A DNA stretch of 60,479 nt from Flavobacteriales bacterium. GTDB taxonomy: Bacteria > Bacteroidota > Bacteroidia > Flavobacteriales_E > Vicingaceae. The stretch is from contig JADYZM010000011.1 in NCBI GenBank assembly GCA_020853105.1, positions 1-60,479 on the forward strand, written 5' to 3'. The translations under genes were made by a program, and so were the position numbers. Below, in pieces: positions 18,804-28,000 of this stretch (the first letter of the stretch is position 1; each line of letters begins with the position of its first letter). The notes under the pieces are model-generated. The model had not been told where the DNA came from. It saw only the letters and a list, made by a program, of their open reading frames with translations, and searched no databases.

Positions 18804-19804
18804 TGGAATACAATCAAATTTTAACCGATTTAAAAAATAAAGTTTACCACCCCGTTTATTTTCTCTGTGGCGAAGAGACTTTTTATATTGATTGTATTTC
18901 TGATTTTATTGAAGAAAATGTGCTAGATGCAAACGAAAAAGAATTTAATCAAACCGTGTTGTATGGAAAGGAAACCGATATAATTACAGTAATCGGTTGT
19001 GCAAAACGCTATCCGATGATGGCAAACCACAATGTTGTTATTGTCAAAGAAGCACAAAACTTAGAAAAAGACCTCGAGCTTCTCGATTCCTACTTAGAAC
19101 AGCCAACCCCGTCAACCATATTGGTATTCTGTTTCAAATACAAAGTGCCCGATGGCAGAAAAGGCGTTTCAAAAAAGCTAAAAGCCAAATCGATTTATCT
19201 GGAGTCTAAAAAATTGTATGAAAACAAAGTCCCCGAATGGATTACCGATTATTTAAAACAAAAAGGATATGCCATTGAGCCAAAGGCTTGTGTTATGATG
19301 GCAAATTACTTGGGTACAGACTTGAGTAAAATTGTGAACGAAATAAATAAACTTACAATTAATCTTAGTGCCGGAACAACTATTACACCCGAACATATTG
19401 AAAAAAATGTCGGAATCAGCAAGGATTACAATATTTTTGAATTAACCAAGTATATCGGAAATTTAGATATTCGAAAAGCCAACGAAACAATTATTTATTT
19501 TGGTAAAAACGAAAAAGAAAATCCCATTCAAGTTGTGATTTCAACATTGTATTCATTTTTCACAAAAATTTTAATTTATCATTATACTCCGGATAAATCA
19601 AACAAAAACATTGTCCAAAAGTTGGGTATAAACCCTTTCTTTGTTGGCGAATATGTAACAGCTGCTCAAAACTTCTCAATTAACAAAGCTGTAAAAATTA
19701 TCGAATACCTTCGTGAGTATGACTTAAAATCCAAAGGAGTGGACAATAATTCTACCTCCGGAGGTGAACTGATGAAAGAATTAATCTTTAAAATCTTGCA
19801 CTGA
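18803..19804 (+). CDS. holA: DNA polymerase III subunit delta
   Basis: Delta subunit of the clamp loader, 333 residues; it opens the sliding clamp during loading. The N-terminal part has the AAA+-like fold (HPVYFLCGEETFYID), and the C-terminal helical collar ends GGELMKELIFKIL. The Walker A site is not functional, as in all delta subunits. It starts within the amn stop codon. It is the last housekeeping gene before the foreign-looking island at 20-22 kb; 170 bp follow without a clear terminator. Confidence 0.92.
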   Translation: MEYNQILTDLKNKVYHPVYFLCGEETFYIDCISDFIEENVLDANEKEFNQTVLYGKETDIITVIGCAKRYPMMANHNVVIVKEAQNLEKDLELLDSYLEQPTPSTILVFCFKYKVPDGRKGVSKKLKAKSIYLESKKLYENKVPEWITDYLKQKGYAIEPKACVMMANYLGTDLSKIVNEINKLTINLSAGTTITPEHIEKNVGISKDYNIFELTKYIGNLDIRKANETIIYFGKNEKENPIQVVISTLYSFFTKILIYHYTPDKSNKNIVQKLGINPFFVGEYVTAAQNFSINKAVKIIEYLREYDLKSKGVDNNSTSGGELMKELIFKILH

Positions 19805-19974
19805 GTTTTTTTTTCCGTTTATCTTGCCCTGAATCCACGATTTTTTTAAGCCTTTGAACAGAAAAAGTAAAAAAATAGAAAGAGCTATTTTTTTTGCCAA
19901 CTGTACTCATTCAAGCTAAAATAAAACGTAAATTAGGCATCTGAATTGAAATACACCACAAAACATTTGTTGAA

Positions 19975-20643
19975 TTGAACGAAGAAATAAAACATGACAA
20001 GCAGGTAAAATCTAAACAGCGTGTAGCCGACCACGGAGAAGTTTTTACAAACCAACGTGAAGTAAATGCTATGCTTGACCTCGTAAAACACGAAACTGAA
20101 CGCATTGACAGCCGTTTTCTTGAACCTGCTTGCGGAAACGGCAACTTCCTTGCGGAAGTGCTGAATAGAAAACTAAAAGTTGTAGAACACAAATATGCTC
20201 ACACTCAAATTGAGTGGGAACGTTATGCTGTGCTTGCCGTGTGCAATATTTACGGTGTGGACATTTTGGAAGATAATGCCGAAGAATGTCGTAAGCGGCT
20301 GCTCAACATTTTTAAAGAACGTTACAACGCTTTGTTTGCCGACAAATGCAAACCCGAAGTACTACGTAGCATTGACTTTTTACTGCACCGAAATATTTTG
20401 TGGGGCGATGCTTTGGACTTTACCAATCCGCAAACAAAGCAACCAATTATTTTTAGTGAGTGGAGTGCTGTAAACGGAACCATGCTGAAACGCAGAGATT
20501 ATATGTTTAAATTTTTAGTACAAAAAACACATCAATTCTCTTTCTTTAATGACGAAGGCGAAGCCAACGCCATTGACGAACCGGTAAAAGATTATCCATT
20601 GGTGCATTTTATGAAATTGTCGGAATCAGAATTTTCAGATTAA
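19975..20643 (+). CDS. Restriction-modification M-subunit-like protein
   Basis: Protein of 222 residues resembling the small methyltransferase-like subunit found beside large restriction helicases in Bacteroidota. It has SAM-binding motif I (FLEPACGNGNF) but no NPPY catalytic motif IV, so it may not methylate alone. No ATG precedes the motif region; TTG at 19975 is the best start, and the frame is open upstream to a stop at 19942, so the N-terminus may be truncated. The last residues (SESEFSD) are encoded by the first copy of the GxxExxY-cassette repeat, so the native C-terminus is replaced. GC content is visibly above that of the neighbours. Confidence 0.65.
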   Translation: MNEEIKHDKQVKSKQRVADHGEVFTNQREVNAMLDLVKHETERIDSRFLEPACGNGNFLAEVLNRKLKVVEHKYAHTQIEWERYAVLAVCNIYGVDILEDNAEECRKRLLNIFKERYNALFADKCKPEVLRSIDFLLHRNILWGDALDFTNPQTKQPIIFSEWSAVNGTMLKRRDYMFKFLVQKTHQFSFFNDEGEANAIDEPVKDYPLVHFMKLSESEFSD

Positions 20644-20668
20644 TTGTCAGAATCAGGATTTTCAAGAT
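20616..20668. repeat. Tandem repeat at left edge of GxxExxY cassette
   Basis: Two near-identical copies of a ~26-bp unit: ATTGTCGGAATCAGAATTTT at 20616, continuing CAGAT, and ATTGTCAGAATCAGGATTTT at 20643, continuing CAAGAT. They differ at two positions plus one indel. The first copy encodes the end and the stop codon of the methyltransferase-like gene. Comparable GAATCAGGATTT-type repeats are often seen around GxxExxY genes (recalled, not checked). Confidence 0.75.
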
Positions 20669-20698
20669 TTGAAGTTTTACAAGATAAAAAGTAATATT

Positions 20699-21121
20699 AT
20701 GAATACTAAATATGATGAAATAACATATAAAATTAATGGCTGTGCTATGAAGGTTCATAATACGCTTGGCAACGGCTTTCAGGAAGTGATTTATCAACGT
20801 TGTTTAGCCATTGAATTAGAAAGAGTCGGACTCGGCTTTGCTCGTGAAATAGAACAGGAAATTTTTTATGACGGAATTCACGTTGGTACTCGAAGAGCAG
20901 ATTTTATTGTTGAAGGAGATATAGTGGTTGAATTAAAAGCCATAATCAATTTGGAAGATGTTCATTTAGCTCAAGCTAAAAATTATGTTGTTGCTTATGA
21001 CAAAGCTATTGGATTACTTATCAATTTTGGTTCAACAAGCTTGCAATTCAAGAAAATTTTCAATCCAAAATATAATCTGAATCCTGTAAATCCTAATAAA
21101 AGTCAGAATCAAGATTTGTAG
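20699..21121 (+). CDS. GxxExxY protein
   Basis: GxxExxY family protein of 140 residues. The naming motif is GFQEVIY (residues 25-31), and a PD-(D/E)XK-like core follows: RADFIVEGDIVVELKA gives the D...ExK pattern. The family therefore looks like a small nuclease-fold protein, but no biochemical role is established. ATG 20699 was preferred to a TTG at 20669, which lies in the flanking repeat. The last 15 residues (from NLNPVNP) are encoded by the right-hand repeat of the cassette. It is inserted between two fragments of a restriction-modification locus. Confidence 0.85.
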   Translation: MNTKYDEITYKINGCAMKVHNTLGNGFQEVIYQRCLAIELERVGLGFAREIEQEIFYDGIHVGTRRADFIVEGDIVVELKAIINLEDVHLAQAKNYVVAYDKAIGLLINFGSTSLQFKKIFNPKYNLNPVNPNKSQNQDL

Positions 21122-21125
21122 GATT
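21080..21125. repeat. Inverted repeat at right edge of GxxExxY cassette
   Basis: Arms AATCCTGTAAATC (21080-21092) and GATTTGTAGGATT (21113-21125) are complementary at 11 of 13 positions, with a 20-nt loop containing GTCAGAATCAAGATTTG-like sequence related to the left-edge repeat. A further AACAGGATTGG at 21134 continues the pattern. It spans the GxxExxY stop codon. Confidence 0.7.
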
Positions 21126-21168
21126 AAAAGATGAACAGGATTGGTTGTTAAAGAAAAAAAATAAAAAA

Positions 21169-21924
21169 ATGAATATAATAAAAGATGAATTACATGAAAG
21201 CAATCCCGAAAAAAATGTGGAAGAATTTATAAACTTCTTGCCCGTGTTGGCTTATGACGGCAGTGCCATGAAACAAATTGATGCTGCAGGAATTTTGGAT
21301 ATGGCAATGAGTGGCACCACGGCAACACTGCTTGCCAGACGTTGGGAAAGTGCTTTGTTGGTGAATGTGGACAATAACACATTGCAGCGTTTGATGAACA
21401 ACGAAGAAGCAATGAAAGCCTTGATGAACATTGAAGGTTTCAGGAACTTAATCCAAGATATTGAAACCATCATCAACAAATCAGACAAAATTAAAAAAGC
21501 TAAAAAGGAAGGCACAGACAAACTAAGCGACAAAAAGAAAAAAGAACTTACCGAAGAAGAAAAAAAATACAAGACTTTGCGAAAAGATATACAGGAAAAG
21601 CTTATCAAGTTCGCGACACGGGTTCCAATATTTATGTATTTGACCGATTACCGTGAACGCAGCTTGAAAGATGTAATTACAAAATTAGAACCAGCACTTT
21701 TCCGAAAAGTAACGGGCATGAACATAAAGGACTTTGAATTACTAGTGAGTTTGGGTGTTTTCAATTCTGCCTTAATAAACGATGCAGTTTACAAATTTAA
21801 ACGCTACGAAGATGCCAGTTTGGAATATACGGGCATTAACAAACACGCTGGCGAAAATATCGGACTTTACGACACGACACTAACACGACAAGAATTTTTG
21901 ACTTTCAAAAATGAAATAAAATAA
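21169..21924 (+). pseudogene. C-terminal remnant of restriction helicase
   Basis: Reading frame of 251 residues from ATG 21169 resembling the C-terminal end of large restriction-associated DEAD/DEAH helicases in Bacteroidota (FELLVSLGVFNSALINDAVYKFKRYED, here spanning about 190-216, is the most recognisable part). No Walker A, DEAH or nuclease motif is present, so the motor and cleavage domains are missing. The frame is open further upstream through the cassette repeat. A Lys/Glu-rich coiled-coil stretch lies at about 98-140. With the M-like gene before it, this looks like a decayed type III-like system. It could instead be a small independent gene; the family memory is moderate. Confidence 0.5.
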
Positions 21925-21957
21925 CTCAACCCATTCGATACAAAATAGGAACAGCTT

Positions 21958-22392
21958 TTATTCAACAATCTCAATCGAGATAATTTTATCGCCTTGTCGA
22001 ATATCGTCAATAACATCAACTCCTTCGACAACTTTACCAAAACAGGTATGGTTTCTGTCCAAATGAGAAGTGTTTCTTCTGCTGTGGCAAATAAAAAATT
22101 GAGAACCACCGGTATTTCTGCCTGCGTGTGCCATTGAAAGCACTCCTCTGTTGTGATATTGATTATTTCCGTTTAGTTCGCAGTCAATTGAATAACCGGG
22201 ACCTCCTACACCAGTGCCTTTAGGGCAACCACCTTGAATTACAAAGTCCGGAATTACACGATGAAAGGTTAGTCCGTTATAGAAGCCTTTTTCAGACAAG
22301 GATATAAAGTTTTGTACAGTTTTTGGAGCATCTTCATGATAAAATTCAACTTTCATATCTCCTTTTTCTGTTTTAATTATTGCGTGTTTCAT
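21958..22392 (-). CDS. Cyclophilin-type peptidyl-prolyl isomerase
   Basis: Cyclophilin of 144 residues that isomerises X-Pro bonds. The catalytic region FHRVIPDFVIQGGCPKGTG contains the conserved Arg, and SMAHAGRNTGGSQFFI holds the substrate pocket. There is no signal peptide, so it is the cytosolic PpiB type. It is convergent with the restriction remnant and 20 bp downstream of pyrB on the same strand. Confidence 0.93.
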   Translation of the reverse strand: MKHAIIKTEKGDMKVEFYHEDAPKTVQNFISLSEKGFYNGLTFHRVIPDFVIQGGCPKGTGVGGPGYSIDCELNGNNQYHNRGVLSMAHAGRNTGGSQFFICHSRRNTSHLDRNHTCFGKVVEGVDVIDDIRQGDKIISIEIVE

Positions 22393-22412
22393 GGTATAGT
22401 TTATATTTAATT

Positions 22413-23339
22413 TTAATCAATTTTACCGGCTAACAAATACAATGCTGCCATTCTAACTGCTACTCCGTTTTCTACTTGCTCAAGAATAACCGATTGTTTA
22501 CTGTCAGCCACATCACTTGTTATCTCTACCCCCCTGTTTATTGGTCCGGGGTGCATAATGGTTATTTTCTTTTTTAGTGAATCCAGCAATTGTTTATCTA
22601 ATCCGTAGAGCATGGTGTATTCTCTCAGAGACGGGAAATATTTGATATCTTGTCGTTCCAACTGAATTCTGAGCATGATGGCTACATCGCACCAATTCAA
22701 CGCTTTTTTTAGGTCTGTAATAACCTCTACACCCAGAGATGTGATGTATTTAGGAATCAGCGTTAACGGACCACAAACTTTTACATTTGCTCCCATTTTT
22801 TGTAGTAAGAAAATATTTGAGAGTGCAACTCGAGAATGTAAAATATCACCAACGATAACAATATTTTTTCCTTTTAATGAGCCGTGTTTTTCGATAATTG
22901 AAAATCCGTCGAGCAAGGCTTGGGTTGGGTGTTCGTGAGCTCCATCTCCGGCATTTATTATTTTAGCATTGACGTGCTGAGATAAAAAATAGGCTGTTCC
23001 CGGATTGGGGTGTCGCATAACAACCATATCTACCTTCATGGATAAAATGTTGTTCACGGTGTCTATCAGTGTTTCTCCTTTAGTAACTGATGAACTCGAT
23101 GATGCAAAGTTAACGATGTCAGCCGAAAGCCGTTTTTCGGCAAGCTCAAAGGAAAGTTTTGTTCGGGTAGAATTTTCAAAAAATAAATTGGCAATGGTTA
23201 AATCTCGGAGTGAAGGGACTTTTTTTATGGGTCTGTTAATCACATTTTTAAAATGGCTTGCAGTTTCAAAAATCAGCTCAATATCTTGCTTATTTAGATA
23301 TTTAATGCCTAACAGGTGATTAACACTTAGTTTATTCAT
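22413..23339 (-). CDS. pyrB: Aspartate carbamoyltransferase catalytic subunit
   Basis: Aspartate transcarbamoylase of 308 residues: condenses carbamoyl phosphate and aspartate in the second step of UMP synthesis. The carbamoyl-phosphate loop FENSTRTKLSFE (about 54-65), MRHPNPGTAY, and HPTQALLDGFSI are all intact. No pyrI regulatory-subunit gene is adjacent. It starts 8 nt inside the end of pyrR, so both are expressed together. The paired regulator suggests pyrimidine control. Confidence 0.95.
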   Translation of the reverse strand: MNKLSVNHLLGIKYLNKQDIELIFETASHFKNVINRPIKKVPSLRDLTIANLFFENSTRTKLSFELAEKRLSADIVNFASSSSSVTKGETLIDTVNNILSMKVDMVVMRHPNPGTAYFLSQHVNAKIINAGDGAHEHPTQALLDGFSIIEKHGSLKGKNIVIVGDILHSRVALSNIFLLQKMGANVKVCGPLTLIPKYITSLGVEVITDLKKALNWCDVAIMLRIQLERQDIKYFPSLREYTMLYGLDKQLLDSLKKKITIMHPGPINRGVEITSDVADSKQSVILEQVENGVAVRMAALYLLAGKID

Positions 23340-23886
23340 TTGCAGGTGTATATAAAATTACTTTATCTTCTCCGTCAATTTGTTTCCAACTTACTTTAAC
23401 TCGCTCGGAACTCACCGAATGGACATTTTTGCCTATGTATTTAGCTTGTATGGGCAATTGACGCTCATAGCGGCGATTAACGAGTACTAATAGTTCTACT
23501 CTTTTGGGTCTTCCGAATGCGAGCATGGCATCTAATCCGGCTCTAATGCTTCTCCCCGTAAAGAGAACATCATCTATCAAAATAACGGTTTTGTCTTCTA
23601 TAATAAAATCTAAGTTGGTTTCGCTTGGGATTAATGGGTGGTCTCTACGTCTAAAGTCATCGCGATAAAAGGTAATGTCTAATGCACCTAATTCGATTTT
23701 AAATTTTTTATTAATCGATAGGAGTTCTTCTTTTAATCTTTCTGCTAAATAAATTCCTCGTGGTTGTAGTCCCAATAAAACCGTGCTTGTAGAATCGCTG
23801 TGGTTTTCAATAAGTTGATGAGCAAGCCTTTTTATAATTAAGTCAAAATGAACTGAATCTAATATAACTCGCTGATTTTTTTTCAT
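23332..23886 (-). CDS. pyrR: PyrR-like phosphoribosyltransferase
   Basis: Type I phosphoribosyltransferase of 184 residues, PyrR type. The PRPP loop VILIDDVLFTGRSIRAGLDA is at about 102-121. PyrR proteins act as pyr regulators and often as uracil phosphoribosyltransferases. It overlaps pyrB by 8 nt. No PyrR-type attenuator hairpin is seen in the 46 bp upstream; a TATCTTTG box (23894-23901) ends only 7 bp before the start codon, leaving little or no leader, so classical leader attenuation seems unlikely and the enzyme role may dominate. Confidence 0.88.
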   Translation of the reverse strand: MKKNQRVILDSVHFDLIIKRLAHQLIENHSDSTSTVLLGLQPRGIYLAERLKEELLSINKKFKIELGALDITFYRDDFRRRDHPLIPSETNLDFIIEDKTVILIDDVLFTGRSIRAGLDAMLAFGRPKRVELLVLVNRRYERQLPIQAKYIGKNVHSVSSERVKVSWKQIDGEDKVILYTPANE

Positions 23887-23932
23887 CTCACCGCAAAGAT
23901 AATTTATTTATCTAAATTGGGTAAGAAAAAAA

Positions 23933-24997
23933 TTAATTGAATCGCGAACGACTTTTAATTCCTCCAAACGGGTTTGGATACACGTATCTGATGGCAACTT
24001 CATAAGCTCCTCGTTTGTTTGATGCTTCGTTCAGTGTTGATAAGTTAATGTCATAGCTAAAACAAATAGTATAACTATCGTATTGCACTTGAGAAGACAG
24101 TACTAAAGCATCATTCCAACGATAAAAAGCTCCCAAACCTAATGCCATTCCTTTGTTTCCTTTTGTATATTTTGATGCTTGTTTAAACATATACAACACA
24201 TCAGAACCAAACATAATTTCATTTACGCTTCCTTGTCTGGAAAACAAAACATAGGGTAAAATGGAATATTCTGTATTTAAACCAACTATGGCATTGGAAT
24301 GAAAAATCCATCTGTAATGCAGTTCATCTTGCACTATGGCTTGAGTTTCAATTTCAGGTTTGTTTAAATGATGAAGCGACAATCCACTGTTTATAAGCAA
24401 ATTTTTTCCGGATAAATATCCTTCGTCGTTGCGAAAAGTCCATACAATTCCAGATGTAAAATCAGATGAGCCAAAAGAAATTCCAGTAAAATCGGGGCTT
24501 TCTCCAGTCCCGTAAGAACTGTTGTATTCATATCCGTCAAATTGATTTCCCCAAGTTAAATTATCTACGTTAGCAGAACGCTGAAAATAGCCGCCTTGAA
24601 CACCCACCCCCAACGTGTTTTTAGGGTTTAAATAAATATGGTAGGCTCCACTAACATTCACTTGATTGGTTTGCATTTGTGAAGAACCCGATTTGTCATT
24701 AAACAAAAATATTCCGCCGGAAAAAAATCCGGTTTTATTTGATTTTATTGGTTTAAAATTCATGTCAAATGAAGCCATCATTGTGTTAAATGGCTCACTC
24801 ACACTTCCCCACTGGCTTCTGTAGTTTAATATTCCTCGATATGTATATTCAGAACCCGCGTTTGCCGGATTTACCAACAAAGGTACCATGTTGGCTTGAG
24901 AAAAATGTATATCTTGAGAGTATGAATGATGTTGTATCAAACAAGTTCCAACTGTTATTGCGATTGCTATATTCGATATTTTTATTTTCAAGTTCAT
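23933..24997 (-). CDS. PorP/SprF family outer-membrane protein
   Basis: PorP/SprF beta-barrel of 354 residues. The mature N-terminus QDIHFSQANMVPLLVNPANAGSEY, then YRGILNYRSQW, is the family signature. SprF-like proteins are needed for secretion or surface attachment of partner adhesins with type B sorting domains. Here the partner is the 1416-residue gene 17 bp upstream, with which it forms an operon. It resembles the PorP at 58961-59986, also placed directly after an adhesin. Confidence 0.9.
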   Translation of the reverse strand: MNLKIKISNIAIAITVGTCLIQHHSYSQDIHFSQANMVPLLVNPANAGSEYTYRGILNYRSQWGSVSEPFNTMMASFDMNFKPIKSNKTGFFSGGIFLFNDKSGSSQMQTNQVNVSGAYHIYLNPKNTLGVGVQGGYFQRSANVDNLTWGNQFDGYEYNSSYGTGESPDFTGISFGSSDFTSGIVWTFRNDEGYLSGKNLLINSGLSLHHLNKPEIETQAIVQDELHYRWIFHSNAIVGLNTEYSILPYVLFSRQGSVNEIMFGSDVLYMFKQASKYTKGNKGMALGLGAFYRWNDALVLSSQVQYDSYTICFSYDINLSTLNEASNKRGAYEVAIRYVYPNPFGGIKSRSRFN

Positions 24998-25014
24998 TAG
25001 GGATTCTTTATAAT

Positions 25015-28000
25015 TTATCTAAATAAGGTGGTGTTTCCTTTTAAATCTACTTCGGTACCGTCAGCTAGTTTTGCCTTAACCGTATATACAAAAACACCGG
25101 TATTCAAATCAGTACCTTGGAATTTTCCGTCCCAGCACCCATCAATTTTATCAGACTCAAAAATCAATTCACCCCATCTTGAATAGACTCTAAAAAGTAT
25201 TTCTACCAAACAATTGCTATAAACTTGCAGACAATCATTACTTCCATCTGAATTTGGCGAAAATGCATTTGGTACAAATAAATTACCGCATCGGTTATCA
25301 ACAGTAACAGTTACACATGATGATTTAGTACATCCATTTTGAATGGTTGTCGCACAATATGTGGTTGTCTCAGTTGGGGTAACTGTTGTTTGGCTGCATG
25401 TTGTACATGAAATATTCTCAGCAGGTATCCACGACATTGGTGTTGATGAATTTGCTGTGATTGTCGCTGACTGCCCCAAAAATACGGTCGTATCAGAGTA
25501 TGCAACAATAGATGGTAATGGAATATGATTCACTACTATAGTAGCAGTGTCAGAACAACCACCCGACGACACAATTACCATATAACTTGTTGTATCTGTT
25601 GGCAATACATTAATGATAGAAGTTGTATCTCCGGTACTCCAATTATAATTGCTTCCTCCTTGTGCAGTCAGTTGTATTGAATTGCCCTCACATACAGAAG
25701 TATCTCCAACAATTTGTGCGATTGGATTTGGGTTTACAGTAACTACTGACTGGGTTGTGTCTTTACAACCATTCGCATCTGTGCCCACAACTGTATAAAC
25801 TGTTTGTCCCAATACAGGAGAAATAATTATACTGCTAGTAGTGTCTGTTGTATTCCAAACATAAGAAATGGCTCCGTTAGAAACCAGCGTTGTATTTTGA
25901 CCTTCACAAAGTGTTGTATTACCTGAAATGGAAACAACCGGAAGATTATTTACGGTAACGTTCAAGTTTACCGAATTTTTACAACCATTTGAATCAGTAA
26001 CAATAACTGTATATGGAGTTGTAACTGTTGGAGAAACAACAATACTATCTAATACGTCTCCTGAATTCCATTGATAGGTTACTCCTCCTGAGGCAGTTAA
26101 AGTGGTAGTTTCGCCGCTACATATAGTGTTATTGCCTGTAATTAATCCTGTTGGAAGGCTGTTTACGGTTACGTTGTATGTTGTTGTATCTGTACAACTA
26201 CCTACTGTTACAATTACTGTGTAGGTAGTGTTTACTGTCGGTGAAACAACAATCGAATCTAACGTTGAATTGTCGTTCCACAAATACGTTCCACCTCCTG
26301 TTGCTGTTAACACTATTGAACTTCCCGTACAAACTTCACCATTCGCATTGCTTGGTGTAATGTTAGCCACAGGATTGCTTACCACTTGAACATTGGTGCT
26401 TGTCGTATCAGAACAACCGTTTCCGTCTGTTACTGTAACCAAATAAGTTGAATCTATTGATGGTGAAACAACTATTGATGGGGTTACTGCACCGGTATTC
26501 CAAACATATCCTGAGCCTCCACTGGCTGTTAATGTTGTGCTTGAGCCCATGCATATTAAGGTTGAACCTGAAATATTTGGTATTGGAAGAGGATTAACTA
26601 CTACATTTACTGTTGCAGAATCTTTACAACTGTTAACGTCTGTTATCAAAACAGTGTAATTTGTATCTGCTGTTGGAGAAACAACAATACTATCCAATAC
26701 GTCTCCTGTATTCCATTGATAGGTTACTCCTCCTGAGGCAGTTAAAGTGGTAGTTTCGCCGTTGCATATTGTGTTGTTACCTGTGATTACTCCGGTTGGC
26801 AAGTTGTTTACTGTAACGTTGTAGGTTGCTGTATCTTTACAACCGTTGCTATCGGCAACAACAGTATAAATTGAACTTATATTAGGAAAAATGACTAAAG
26901 AATCTAAAGTAGAATTATCATTCCATATATAAGAATTTCCACCTGAAGCTTGTAAAACAAGAGTATCTCCGACACAAATTGTGGAGCTATTAGCAAAAAT
27001 TGATGCATTTGGTTTCGGTATTACCTGAACTAATGTTGCAGCACTATCAATACAACCATTACCATCAGTTCCAACTACAAAAAAAGTAGAGTCTGATGTA
27101 GGAGATACCGAAATTGAATTTCCAATACTACCTGTACTCCATGTATAACTTGAAGCTCCGGTTGCATTTAGCGATACACTTTGTTGAGCACAAACCGATA
27201 CAGGATTAGATAAATTTATTTGAACAGTTGGTAAGGGGTTTACAGTAATTGTTTGGGTTAAAGTTTGTTTTGCTCCACAAACACCGCTAACAATCAAAGT
27301 ATAAGTTGTGGTTGTAGATGGAGTAACTGTAATATTTGGCGTTGTTTCCCCTCCTGGAAACCACTCATAAGAAGAAGCTCCTGTCGGACCAACAAGTGTA
27401 GTGCTGTCGCCAAAACATAAATTTGGTTTTGAGGTTGTAATGTTAGGAAACTGAACACCTGCGTTTGCAGAAATTGTGTAATTACAAATATCTCCGGCAA
27501 AACCATCAACCATTAAGTAGTAGTCATTTCCTATGGTAAGATTGTTTGCAGTAATTGTAAACCCTGTTGAGTTCTCTTCAAAGTTGGAAACCGGAACAAA
27601 ATTACAACATCCAGTTGCTGAAAAAATTTGCATTTGAATTCCTCCTGAAGGATAATTTCCAATCCAACAATCACTTATTGCAACATTTAATATAGCTGTC
27701 GTGTTCGAGGCAGTGAACTTTATCCAAGAATTATTATTGATATTCACATCAAAAGCAGATGAGCCGGTTCCCCAAGGACCTGCTTGTCCAAAAATTCCCC
27801 CTGTATTAACCCCGTCAGGTTGATTTGCACCTGAGATTGTATCTTCATTATTTCCAAACATGTTACAGGGTCTATCGGGAGCATACGCAGCACTTGTAGA
27901 TGCACTATATCCGTTCAAATCACAGATATAAAGTGAGCCTGAGCACAAATCGTTTGAAATTGTAGAAACACATAGTCCAAAATTTCCTGAACCTGTGCCA

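Noticed and set aside
19805..19941. Possible terminator or RNA gene after holA
   Set aside because: A and T runs are present but no stable hairpin.
20699..21121. GxxExxY as an antitoxin or toxin
   Set aside because: No second small gene forms a pair with it; the neighbours are restriction-locus fragments.
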